Assembly (NCBI GenBank): GCA_963827545.1
Contig: CAWHBI010000051.1
Coordinates: 7,357-71,356, forward strand
Reading direction: 5' to 3'
DNA from: AWTP1-13 sp963827545
GTDB taxonomy: Bacteria > Pseudomonadota > Alphaproteobacteria > Rhizobiales > Hyphomicrobiaceae
Length of the DNA: 64,000 nucleotides
Shown here: piece by piece, positions 35,519-43,758 of the stretch
How the letters are laid out: the number at the start of each line of letters is the position of its first letter
Position numbering within the stretch: the stretch's first letter is position 1
Made by a program: the position numbers and the translations under genes
The notes under the pieces: model-generated
Told to the model about the DNA's origin: nothing
The model's database searches: none
What the model saw: only the letters and a program-made list of their open reading frames with translations

Positions 35519-36446
35519 ATGGACAAGCAAGGCGGATTCGCAGGCGTCATCGCCCCGGTGCTGACCCCCTTCGGCGAGGATGGCAGCCCCGACGCCCAGC
35601 GCTTCGTGGACCATGCGCACTGGCTGATGGACGAGGGCTGCACGGGATTGGCTCCGTTCGGCACCACCAGCGAAGCCAACTCGCTGGCCCTCGACGAGCG
35701 CATGGAGCTGCTGGAGGAGCTGGTGGACGACGGCATCGAGCCGGCAAAGCTCATGCCCGGCACCGGCACTTGCTCGCTCGCAGACACCATAATGCTGACC
35801 CGCCACGCCATGGACTTGAGCTGCGGCGGCGTGCTGATGCTGCCGCCGTTCTATTACAAGGGTCCGAGCGAGGAGGGGCTGTTCCGCTATTTTGCCGAGG
35901 CCATCGAGGGGGTGGGCGACGACAGGCTCAAGGTCTACCTCTACCACATCCCGCCGGTGGCGCAGGTCGGCTTCTCGCTGCCGCTCATCGGCCGCCTCGT
36001 CAAGGCATTCCCAAACACGGTGGCGGGCCTCAAGGACTCCTCGGGCGACTGGAGCAACACCGCCGCCATCCTTGCCGCCTACCCCAAGCTCGAGGTCTTC
36101 CCGGGCTCGGAAGTGTTTCTGCTCGACGGCCTCAAGCACGGCGGCGCCGGCTGCATCTCGGCGACCTGCAATGTCAGCGCTGGCGCCATCCGCAACGTCT
36201 ACAACAACTGGAAGGGCGCCGACGCGGACAAGCTGCAGGCCGGCATCACGGCGCTGCGCAAAGCCATCCAGGCCTATCCCATGATCCCGGCATTGAAGGC
36301 CCTGATTGCGCACTATCGCGGCGATCCTGGCTGGGCCAAGGTGCGCGCGCCGTTCACCGAGCTTGCCGGCGGCAGAGGCCGAGAAGGCGATCCGCACGCT
36401 CGCCGACGCCCACGGCTTCAAGCTCGACTTCGCCAAGGCGGCGTAA
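35519..36446 (+). pseudogene. dihydrodipicolinate synthase-family aldolase, frame broken near the 3' end
   Basis: The first 282 codons encode a complete DHDPS-type TIM barrel: GVIAPVLTPF, GTTSEANSL, the Tyr in VYLYHIPP and the Schiff-base Lys in VAGLKDSSG. After PFTEL the frame is lost; removing the G at 36365 gives PAAEAEKAIRTLADAHGFKL and a stop at 36446, the natural C-terminus of about 308 residues. Without lysine-pathway neighbours it is more likely a catabolic 2-keto-acid aldolase than DapA. The enzyme core is intact even as read. Confidence 0.88.
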
Positions 36447-36456
36447 CGGGCGTGGG

Positions 36457-37041
36457 CTAGCCGCCCGCCTGCCATTGCCTGATCCACTCCAAGGGGTAGA
36501 TCAGCATGACAATATTGAGCAGCAGGTTGTCGCGGATCAGCAGCAGCATGCCGATCTCGGTGGCGATCAGCAGCAGTACCGTGACCCAGGGGGGCAGGCG
36601 TGCCGCGATCAGGAAGCCCACCACCATGGCCAGCATGTCGCCGACCGAGTTGATGACGGAGTCGCCGAAGTAGTTGAGGGATATCGTTTGCGCCCGGTAG
36701 CGGTTGATGATGAAGGGCGTGTTCTCGAAGACCTCCCAGGCCCCTTCGATCAGGACCGCAAGCACCAGCCGCGCCCCCACCGAGAGGCGGCCGCGAAAGA
36801 GGGCCCACAACAGCCAGTAGAAGATCATCCCATGCAGGACGTGGCTGTAGGTGTACCAGTCGGCCAGATGCTGCGACGTCTCCAAATCCGCCTTTGCGGC
36901 GTGCCACAATTTGACATAGCCGCACTTGCAGATGGGGATGCGCCCCATCCATAGTAGAATGCCCGCTGTCACGGCGATGAGCGCCAGGGCGATCAAAAGC
37001 GCGGCGGGCAGCGTCAGCCTGGGTATGGCGAAACGTGGCAT
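36457..37041 (-). CDS. UPF0314/DUF2585 membrane protein
   Basis: 194 residues with five or so membrane spans. The conserved segments are WMGRIPICKCGYVKLWH (two Cys close together), SHVLHGMIFYWLLW, EGAWEVFENTPFIINRYR and YFGDSVINSVGDMLAM. This is a Rhizobiales-typical inner-membrane family of unknown function with conserved polar residues in the spans. It is convergent with the aldolase gene, 10 bp away, and diverges from the EipA-like gene. Confidence 0.92.
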   Translation of the reverse strand: MPRFAIPRLTLPAALLIALALIAVTAGILLWMGRIPICKCGYVKLWHAAKADLETSQHLADWYTYSHVLHGMIFYWLLWALFRGRLSVGARLVLAVLIEGAWEVFENTPFIINRYRAQTISLNYFGDSVINSVGDMLAMVVGFLIAARLPPWVTVLLLIATEIGMLLLIRDNLLLNIVMLIYPLEWIRQWQAGG

Positions 37042-37222
37042 CTGCGCACCTTGGCACGGGTGCGCGGGGAGCGGAACTAGGCAAGCCGGTGCTCGCCAAC
37101 GTCATCGTTTGCGCCGCGGTAGGACGGCCACAGGCGAGCTTACGGGCAAGTATCTCCGTGCTTGGCCTTTTTTTGCCCAACCCAGCCCCTAAATGCTGCC
37201 TTGGGCACCAGGAATCGGGATT

Positions 37223-38381
37223 ATGCGGCAGCTGATCGTCACCATCTCTGCCTTCTGCTTGGCAGCGCTGCTGGCACCGAGTGCCGCCGCCCAGTGCAAG
37301 CGCGAGGACTTCGCCAAGGCCGTGGATGCCGCTGGTGCCGCGCTGCGCAAGCTCAATGCCGAGAACACCCCGCGCCTCAAAGACAAGATGCGCCAGCTCA
37401 AGGGCAAGATGCGTTGGCCGGAGGTCGGCTACGAAGAGAAGGCCTACGAGGCGCTGCAGGACGAGCGGATCGCCGCGTACGATGCCGGCGCCAACGACCT
37501 GCTGTCGCGCAGTCGATGCGCTTGGCACGGTCGATCCATCCGCCGAGCCGGACTGCGCCAAGCTGCAGGAACTGGCCGCGGTCAGCCTCGAGCTGCAGGC
37601 GACCGTCAAGGCAAAATCCGCCTACCTCCTCTCCAAGCTCGATCAGATGCTGGGCGAGGCTCCGGCAGAGGCGCCGAGGCCCAAGGGGACAGACAAGAGC
37701 GCTGATGCGAAACCCTCTCCTCCTCCGCCCCCAACGAAACCCACATCCCAACCGCCGGCCGTGGGCGACTGGTCTGCCAAGACGAAAGGCAAGACCGCAG
37801 GCGATCAGCCGCCCCAGGCCGCGATTGCATCGCCGCCTCCGCCACCCCCTCTGCCCGTTTCCCCGCCGCCCCCACCGGACAGCGTCAGCCCTACCGACGA
37901 GGGCTACACCATCGATGAAATTCGCGTAGCGAGCGCGGGATTCTTCGGCCAGTTGTCCGCCAATCTCGGCTCGGTCATAGAGCATGTATTCCGCAAGAGC
38001 GGCCGCCCTACCGGTTACGTCCTGGGCACCGAGGGCGGCGGCGCATTTCTGGCCGGCGTTCGCTACGGCAAGGGCAAGCTCTACATGCGCAGCGGGGGCA
38101 CGCAGGAGATCTTCTGGCACGGCCCCACGCTCGGCGCCGATGTGGGCGGCGAGGGCTCCAAAACGCTGTTCCTGATCTACAAGCTCGATGCGCCCGAACA
38201 GCTCTACTCGAGCTTCACCGGCGTGGACGGCTCGGCCTATCTCGTGGGCGGCGTCGGGGCGACGCTCGTCACCAACGGCACCGTGGTCATGGCACCCATT
38301 CGCTCGGGGATCGGGCTGCGGCTGGGCGCCAGCATCGGCTACATCCGGTTCACGCCCAAGGCGACCTGGAATCCGTTCTGA
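37223..38381 (+). pseudogene. EipA-like (DUF1134) envelope protein with an extra N-terminal region, frame broken by one base
   Basis: The ATG at 37223 gives a signal peptide (FCLAALLAPSAAAQ) and a helical region to about residue 95. The frame then breaks at about 37508; removing one base continues with AVDALGTVDPSAEPDC. Then come a proline-rich linker (PPPPPTKP, PPPPPPLPVSPPPPP) and a full DUF1134 domain from DEGYTIDEI to WNPF. In Brucella, EipA/DUF1134 supports cell-envelope integrity. The family protein is usually just signal plus DUF1134, so the 130-residue helical region and linker are extra. Confidence 0.85.
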
Positions 38382-38568
38382 GGGGAGGGCATGCCCCTCG
38401 CGGTGGACGTTCCTTTTTATCATCGACACTGGGGCGAAGGACCCGATTGCAGTCTGCGCTTTTTCCTTGCGTGCCCATTGTGGCGCTGGTCTTGATAAGC
38501 GGGGACAAGAACAATGCCTGGCCTTGCCCTGGGCCAGCGATAGGCGTGAGGGGAGGAGCGCTGCGGCC

Positions 38569-39289
38569 ATGCAAATGCGCGACACGCTTCAGCAGGTGCA
38601 GGCCGCATCGTTGCGCGATGAGCTGGCCGCCGCCTTCGCCATCGCTCCCCGCCATGCCGACGCGGTAATGCGCGCGGTGATGCCGGAACTGACCTGGCAC
38701 TTGCAGAAGAACTCGCTCTCGCGCGGCGGGCTCGCCGATCTCATCGAAGCGCTGGGCAGCGGCCACCACGTCGCTTATCTGAGCGCTGGGAACGTCTTCC
38801 GGGACGAGGCGGCGCGGGCGGACGGCAACGCCATCCTCGGTCACTTGCTGGGCTCCAAGGACGCCAGCCGAACGCTCGCGGCTCGTGCTGCGCGCCAAAG
38901 CGGCCTCGCCGCCATCCAGGTGCAGGCCATGCTGCCGCATCTGGCCGCCGTCGCCATGGGCGGGCTCGCGTTGCGCGCCCAGACGGGCCTCGGCGAGATC
39001 CTCGCGCAGGTGCCTCCGCTGGGCCGCCTGAGCCAGGGCAATGCGCACGCCGACCTTGCCGGCATCCTGCGCCGGCGCTGCGGCGCCGGGCGCTACTCGC
39101 CCCGCGCACTGCCAAGGGCTGGTGCATCGCGCCATCGCCCGCGCTGCGGGCTTCCGCAGCCGCAGCGTCATCGCCTGGTACGTGCGCTTCATGATCGGGC
39201 GCACGGCGGCGCGGCTGCTGCGCACTATCGCGCCTCGTTCGGGAGCCGGCGCGGCGCCTGCGACGGGAACAGCATCTGCACATCGTTAA
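38569..39289 (+). pseudogene. DUF937-family protein, frame broken by one base
   Basis: Starts at ATG 38569 with a GGGAGGAG ribosome site. FAIAPRHADAVMRAVMPELTWHLQKNSLSRGGLADLIEALG and GNAILGHLLGSKDASRTLAARAARQSGL are DUF937 features. At 39121 one base too many breaks the frame; the continuation VHRAIARAAGFRSRSVIAWYVRFMIG ends at 39289. Intact length would be 239 residues. Function unknown. Confidence 0.75.
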
Positions 39290-39376
39290 CCACGACCGGC
39301 GGCAATGGTAGGAAGGCCAGCCTGGCACTATCATGCTTTCCGTGGGGAGCGTTATCGTCGCAAGGAGATTTGGCCC

Positions 39377-39622
39377 ATGAGGTACCTGGCATTGGCCGCT
39401 TTGGCGGGCCTGTTGGCAACGGCTGCTCATGCCCAGACGGGCGATTGCAAGGCCGCCGCGGCGCAGAAAAAGCTCGCCGGCGCGGCGCTCACCAGCTTCA
39501 TGAAGAAGTGCGAGGGCGACGCCAAATCCAAGTGCGCTGCTTCCGCAGCGCAGAAGAACCTCTCTGGCGCCGCCAAGACGAGCTTCACCACCAAATGCGT
39601 CAGGGACGCGGTGGGCGGTTAG
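39377..39622 (+). CDS. PsiF-repeat secreted protein
   Basis: 81 residues: signal peptide (ALAALAGLLATAAHAQ) and then two tandem PsiF repeats, AQKKLAGAALTSFMKKCEGD and AQKNLSGAAKTSFTTKCVRD, each with one Cys. The family is phosphate-starvation-induced in E. coli but its function is unknown. The stop is 15 bp before the second copy of the 150-bp palindromic repeat. Confidence 0.88.
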   Translation: MRYLALAALAGLLATAAHAQTGDCKAAAAQKKLAGAALTSFMKKCEGDAKSKCAASAAQKNLSGAAKTSFTTKCVRDAVGG

Positions 39623-39636
39623 CTGCCGCCAAGCCG

Positions 39637-39788
39637 CTAGAGCAAGATCGTTTCTGATCGAAGCGCTTCGCTTCGATCACGGAACGTGAATCTTGCTCTC
39701 AAGTCATATGATCAGAGCAGGATTCACGCTTCGGCCGCCACGTTGCAGTCGAGGCAAGGTGATTCAATCCGAAGCGATCCTGCTCTAG
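39637..39788. repeat. 152-bp bipartite palindromic repeat, copy 2
   Basis: Nearly identical to 6220-6369 over its whole length and in the same orientation, with the same terminal CTAGAGCAAGATCG/CGATCCTGCTCTAG and the same two hairpins. The differences are mostly in the loop between the hairpins. It lies between psiF and a convergent secreted-protein gene, where it can also serve as a two-way terminator. Confidence 0.9.
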
Positions 39789-39796
39789 CTGCCGGC

Positions 39797-40141
39797 TCAG
39801 TAAGGCCGGCAGGGACGCGCCTCGAGGGCGCAGCTCCAGTTGCTGCCGTCGCGTGAGCACGTCATCTTCCTGCTCACCGCAAGGGAATAGCGCCCCCACG
39901 GGTCGCCGTACTCCCAGGCCGTGAACTCGGTCCACGCGGCGATAGCGGCGCGCTCGGCCTGCAGGCGCGTGGTCCCCGTGCCGTCGCCATTGTGGAAGTG
40001 GTCGACCAGGCAGGTCTTGCGCCCGATCTTCACCCACGTATGAATGCTGGCCATCCCGGTCTCTTGCGCCTGGACCGCCGCACCCGCCTGAAACGCCCCG
40101 ACCAACGCCAGAGCGCACGCGCCAACCAACGATTTTTTCAT
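39797..40141 (-). CDS. small secreted protein of unknown function
   Basis: 114 residues: signal peptide (MKKSLVGACALALVGAFQAGAA) and a mature part with conserved-looking aromatic and Cys positions (KTCLVDHFHNGDGTG, AAWTEFTAWEYGDPWGRYS, MTCSRDGSNWSCALEARPC). Four mature Cys could make two disulfides in the periplasm. Similar short exported proteins are widespread in Rhizobiales with no assigned role. It starts right after the 152-bp repeat on the 3' side. Confidence 0.75.
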   Translation of the reverse strand: MKKSLVGACALALVGAFQAGAAVQAQETGMASIHTWVKIGRKTCLVDHFHNGDGTGTTRLQAERAAIAAWTEFTAWEYGDPWGRYSLAVSRKMTCSRDGSNWSCALEARPCRPY

Positions 40142-40356
40142 CGGCCCACAACCCCTGCTGCCAGTGATTGCGCCCACGCTGCCCGATTCCGCCGCGGGAT
40201 GCGATTGACCGAGGGTCGCACACACAACTTTTTTGGCTCCGCAGCAGTTTTTGCGACACACGTTGGAGGTGGCCCCACTCCTTGCCGTGCGGCAAAAGCT
40301 TCGCACGAGCGTCGAGACACCACCACCACGCGTGCGCCAACACCGTTAATTCGTGC

Positions 40357-40704
40357 CTACTTGGCCGCCACCACCGCGATCTCCACGAGCATGCGCGGGT
40401 CGGCGAGCTTGGCCTCGATGCAGGCGCGGCCCGGCAGGTTCTCCCCGCCCGTCCAGGCGATCCAGGCCTCGTTCATGGCATCGCGGTTGCGGATGTCGGT
40501 GACCCAGATGGTGGCCGACACCGCCTTGGTCTTGTCGCTGCCGGCGAGCTTCAGGAGCCGGTCGATCTCCTTCAGGATTTGCTGCGTCTGGCCTTTCACG
40601 TCCTGCGTCACGTCGTCGGCGACGACGCCGGCGGTGAAGACGAAGCCGTTGGCCTCGACGACCTTGGAGTAGATCTTGGATGGCTCGTGCCGCTTGATGG
40701 TCAT
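40357..40704 (-). CDS. RidA-family protein (reactive enamine/imine deaminase-like)
   Basis: 115 residues. FTAGVVADDVTQDVKGQTQQILKEIDRLLKLAGSDKTKAV and WTGGENLPGRACIEAKLADPRMLVEIAVVA cover the whole chorismate-mutase-like fold, including the Arg that binds carboxylates in PGRACIEA. RidA enzymes hydrolyse 2-aminoacrylate made by PLP enzymes; subgroups act elsewhere. A second, broken RidA-type gene lies at 62411. It starts 101 bp downstream of the caspase gene on the same strand. Confidence 0.92.
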   Translation of the reverse strand: MTIKRHEPSKIYSKVVEANGFVFTAGVVADDVTQDVKGQTQQILKEIDRLLKLAGSDKTKAVSATIWVTDIRNRDAMNEAWIAWTGGENLPGRACIEAKLADPRMLVEIAVVAAK

Positions 40705-40805
40705 GACGCTTCCTCTCGTGTTGGTGTCACCGGTCGTCTTACCATGACGCCGGGCCGCTGCCATCGGCGAGCATGCGTGGGCGCGTCCGGCTCCTGGTCT
40801 CGCAA

Positions 40806-42002
40806 TTACTTCGCACCGCCTTCGCCCTTCGCCTGCGTCAGCCCCAGCTCCGCCTCGAGCTTGCCGATCTGCTCCCGGAGCGATTTCTGCTCCTGGCCGC
40901 GCCGCGCGATCTGCAGCTGGATGGCACCCACCTCGCGGTTGAGCGAGGCGCGCTGAGCAGGGTCGTTCGCGGGGCCGTACTTGCGATACGTGTCGAAGAT
41001 GCGCTGCTGGTCGGTGCGGTTGGCGTCCTCGATCTGGCGCACGCGCTCCTTGATCTGCGCCAGCTCGACGAGCCTGGCAGTCTGCTGCGGGTCGGACTTC
41101 TTCTTCAGTTCCTCCTCGACCTGCCGCAGCCGTTCCTTCAGCGCTTCGCTCTCGGGTCCTGGAGGCGCGGGCGCGGTCTTGGGCAACGTGCCCGGCGCCG
41201 ATGCCAGGTGGAAATAGAAGTCGCCCGTCAGCGCCGAGTGGTCCCAGGGCACCTGCTTGCCGTTGGTCGATGCCAGCACCTCCTTGCGCACCTCGATCAT
41301 GACGCCGGTGAGATTGCGCCCCGGCTCCTTGACGCCCTTGGCCAGCGCCGTCGTGAAGGGCGAGTTGCGGCCCGACCCGTCGAGCGCCACGTTGCCCGGC
41401 TGCGTCGAGTAGGCGATGAATGTGCCCACCCCCGTCTGCACCTGCGCCAGGCCGCGGCCGATGCTGGCCGAGCGCGTACCCATGGAGCGCGCCAGGTTGC
41501 GCGCCAGCGGATTGTCGCGGCAGGCATCGAGGAACACGATGTTGGTCTTGCCCTCGCGCTCCAGCTCCATCTGCCTCATGATGAAATCGAGCCCCACCGC
41601 CTCGAAGTCGAGGTCGCGCTCGTTCTTGAGCTCGGCATCGATGGGGACCAGGTAATTGCGCCCCGCCACCTGCAGGCCGTGCCCGGCGTAGAAGAAGATG
41701 GCGGCCTCCGCATCGGTCAGCACGCGAGTGAAGTCGCGCACGCTCCTGTCGAACGAACGCTTGTCCAGATCGAGCCCCAGGATCACCTCGAAGCCCAACT
41801 CCTTGAGCGCGGCCGCCATGTCGCCGGCGTCGTTCACCGGATTGGGCAGCGCGGCGCTGTGTGTGTAGGCCGAGTTGCCGACCACCAGCGCGGCACGCTT
41901 CTGCGCGGCAGCGGGCCCAGCGAGCAGGAGTGCGGCCGCGATGACGAAACAGGAGGCGGCGAGGCGAACAGCAATCGAGCGCGAGCGGGAGCAATGCACC
42001 AT
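40806..42002 (-). CDS. exported caspase-family (peptidase C14) protein with coiled-coil tail
   Basis: 398 residues: signal peptide (AASCFVIAAALLLAGPAAAQ), a caspase-like p20 domain (RAALVVGNSAYTHSAALPNPVNDAGDMA, catalytic His in FFYAGHGLQV, catalytic Cys in FLDACRDNPLA, substrate loop YSTQPGNVALDGSGRNSPF), then a long helical region (about 285-398) with heptad-like SEALKERLRQVEEELKKK. Such orthocaspases cleave after basic residues and are common in Rhizobiales periplasms. The ATG at 42002 has a GAGGG site and gives the signal peptide. A train of hairpins lies 91 bp upstream. Confidence 0.92.
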   Translation of the reverse strand: MVHCSRSRSIAVRLAASCFVIAAALLLAGPAAAQKRAALVVGNSAYTHSAALPNPVNDAGDMAAALKELGFEVILGLDLDKRSFDRSVRDFTRVLTDAEAAIFFYAGHGLQVAGRNYLVPIDAELKNERDLDFEAVGLDFIMRQMELEREGKTNIVFLDACRDNPLARNLARSMGTRSASIGRGLAQVQTGVGTFIAYSTQPGNVALDGSGRNSPFTTALAKGVKEPGRNLTGVMIEVRKEVLASTNGKQVPWDHSALTGDFYFHLASAPGTLPKTAPAPPGPESEALKERLRQVEEELKKKSDPQQTARLVELAQIKERVRQIEDANRTDQQRIFDTYRKYGPANDPAQRASLNREVGAIQLQIARRGQEQKSLREQIGKLEAELGLTQAKGEGGAK

Positions 42003-42092
42003 GGCCAATCCCTCTTTTCGACCCCGCCACCTCTTCTGACCAGCCGATTTCGACAACTCCAAGACCGGGTGTCTCCGGGCACGCGCCACCGG

Positions 42093-42261
42093 CCTCGCCG
42101 GCTGCTGCCGGCGAGGGTGCGACGGGTACGCGGGCGCCTTGCGGCAGCCCAAGGACCGGTACCGAGCCGGTCCGGGAGGCGTCGGGTAAGCGCCTCCCTG
42201 GGAGCCCCGTCGGGCTCCCTGAGACCCCTTGCGGGGTCCCTGGGGCCGCCCTGCGGCGCCC
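42093..42261. repeat. train of seven consecutive short hairpins
   Basis: Seven inverted repeats follow each other with gaps from none to about 16 bases, the last four nearly gapless: 42093-42116 (9-bp arms), 42132-42150 (imperfect), 42153-42173 (7 bp), 42174-42198 (8 bp), 42200-42219 (8 bp), 42223-42238 (6 bp) and 42243-42261 (7 bp with a bulge). Loops are 4-8 nt and often TTGC, CTGC or CGTC. It lies between tumA and the caspase gene in 543 bp without a gene. The remainder of that gap shows nothing recognisable. Confidence 0.75.
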
Positions 42262-42545
42262 GCGTTGCGGCGTTTCGTCGGTCCCGGCTGCTCTGTCAGC
42301 CGACGGCACGCCTGTTGACGTTGCCGTCCGTGGCACGCCGAGGTCCTGGAGCTCGGCCCTCTCAGCACGAGGGCCTACCGTCCAGTTCGCCGCTCCTTGC
42401 CACGTCGGATGCTGGTACCAACGCCCTGTCGCAAGCAAGGATGCGCATGATGGCATGGCGGCAGATGTGCGGGGATAAGCACGGGCGATGGCCCCCATTC
42501 GCCATCCGCCGTCAACCTTAACGGGGCCCCGACTCCGGGTGGGAG

Positions 42546-42926
42546 CTAGTGAATGGAGCCGCCGCGCGGATACATCCGCGGTTGAAAATCATCGTACCTC
42601 AGCCGCGGCGCCCGCCGCCCGCCTTCACCTTCTTCGAACTCCACGATCTCGAACTCCTCCAGCCTCCTCAACGACCGAAGTACATTCGTCTTTTCCCGAC
42701 CTGCTTCCTTCGCAAGCTCGGTGACCGAGTTCAGCTCCTTGTGCCTCAAGATCTCGATCAGCATCATGTTCTGCTGGGAAAGCACACGTGCCAAGGCTTC
42801 AAAGGACGTGAACCACACCCGAGGCTCGCTGGGCAGCGGCTTGTGCTTCCCCTTCGCGATCGCCAGCATGCGCCCATGGATGTACTTTCGCGACGCGATG
42901 CCGATGTGCAGGATGCGCTTCGTCAC
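42546..42926 (-). CDS. tumA: TumA-type HTH antitoxin/regulator
   Basis: 126 residues from a GTG at 42926 with an AAGGAGGG ribosome site eight bases upstream. RVWFTSFEALARVLSQQNMMLIEILRHKELNSVTELAKEAGREKTNVLRSLRRLEEFEIVEFE is a winged helix-turn-helix, MarR/ArsR-like, of the COG4190 type. This is the standard antitoxin partner of TumE toxins and follows it here after 16 bp. It should bind TumE and repress the shared promoter. Confidence 0.82.
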   Translation of the reverse strand: MTKRILHIGIASRKYIHGRMLAIAKGKHKPLPSEPRVWFTSFEALARVLSQQNMMLIEILRHKELNSVTELAKEAGREKTNVLRSLRRLEEFEIVEFEEGEGGRRAPRLRYDDFQPRMYPRGGSIH

Positions 42927-42942
42927 AGCACGCCCTCCTTCT

Positions 42943-43302
42943 TCAAGATTTGTCCACGTCAGCGAAGAAATCCTGCAACGGCTTGTACGGCGTCGTGAAC
43001 TCATAGGGCACCGGCCTGTTGCCTCGCCGATTGATGTGGTCATGCGCCTTCGGACGCCGCGACCGCGTTGCCGGACCGCTGCCCACAGCAACGGCATGAG
43101 CGTTGTTGTAGCCCAGCACCCGGTCGTCGTTCGCATCATGCAAGCTGAGTGAGTATTGAAACCCGTGGGGCCTCTCTTCACTGACTTCCACACGCCGAAC
43201 TCGAAACGTCACCCAGTAACCCTTCTCGTACCCGATCCACTGCCGATCCAGGCTCAGGAAGTAGTTCTGTCCGTCGTCACGCTTCGAATCACTCCCGCTC
43301 AT
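42943..43302 (-). CDS. tumE: TumE-family (DUF6516) toxin
   Basis: 119 residues. YWVTFRVRRVEVSEERPHGFQYSLSLHDANDDRVLGYNNAHAV and the C-terminal PVPYEFTTPYKPLQDFFADVD match the TumE/DUF6516 family, whose members are growth-inhibiting toxins paired with an HTH antitoxin. An AGAGGAT ribosome site precedes the ATG. Toxin first, antitoxin second, is the family's usual order. The lineage of flanking DNA (tandem palindromes upstream, hairpin train downstream) suggests the pair is an inserted module. Confidence 0.82.
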   Translation of the reverse strand: MSGSDSKRDDGQNYFLSLDRQWIGYEKGYWVTFRVRRVEVSEERPHGFQYSLSLHDANDDRVLGYNNAHAVAVGSGPATRSRRPKAHDHINRRGNRPVPYEFTTPYKPLQDFFADVDKS

Positions 43303-43472
43303 GGGTGATCCTCTGATGATCACCCATTGTGGTGTCAATACGGCCTGCCCGGTAAAGTTTCTCTAAACGCGCGCCACTTGCATCTGCGACAGCGTCGGAC
43401 GACTAGGCGCATCATGCCCATCGTGCGTGACCGCGGCGCCGCATTCTCCTCCCCCGCGTCGAAGGCGAGTGA

Positions 43473-43587
43473 GTAGGGCGCAATAAGGCGATAGCCGCAT
43501 TGCGCCGATCGGCGCGAACCCCAGTGCGCCGCCGTTCGTGGAACGGGGTTGGATCGGTGCAATGCGCTGCCGCTTATTGCACCCTAC
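43473..43587. repeat. 115-bp imperfect palindrome, tandem unit 1
   Basis: Begins GTAGGGCGCAATAAGGCG and ends with the near inverse ...CGCTTATTGCACCCTAC; the inner part holds CATTGCGCCGATC and GATCGGTGCAATGC. A second unit of the same length and orientation follows after seven bases. It lies in the 456-bp gap between tumE and trmFO. Confidence 0.85.
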
Positions 43588-43594
43588 GCCCGCT

Positions 43595-43709
43595 GTAGGG
43601 CGCAATAAGGCGATCAGCCGCATTGCGCCGATCTACGCAAACCGCAGTGCGCCGCCATCTGTGGAACTGGGCGGATCGGTGCAATGCGCTGCCGCTTATT
43701 GCACCCTAC
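43595..43709. repeat. 115-bp imperfect palindrome, tandem unit 2
   Basis: Same ends and length as unit 1, with differences concentrated in the central loop (CGATCTACGCAAACCGC versus CGATCGGCGCGAACCCC). It ends 49 bp before the trmFO start codon, so it lies in the trmFO leader or promoter. Confidence 0.85.
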
Positions 43710-43758
43710 GCCCCCTCTCGCGTTGAGCCGGCCGTCCCAATGTCATAAGTTGCGGGCC

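Noticed and set aside
24272..37508. Programmed +1 frameshifting as explanation of the frame breaks
   Set aside because: The eight sites share no slippery codon or stop, and such a mechanism would be unprecedented in genes of this kind.
34823..37609. 928-codon minus-strand frame across GST, DHDPS and DUF2585
   Set aside because: It crosses three real genes in other frames and shows no family sequence.
42093..42261. CRISPR array
   Set aside because: The repeated structures are hairpins of different sequence with no constant repeat and no spacers; no cas genes are near.
43473..43709. CRISPR or tandem gene duplication
   Set aside because: Only two units, 115 bp each, palindromic and without spacers or open frames.
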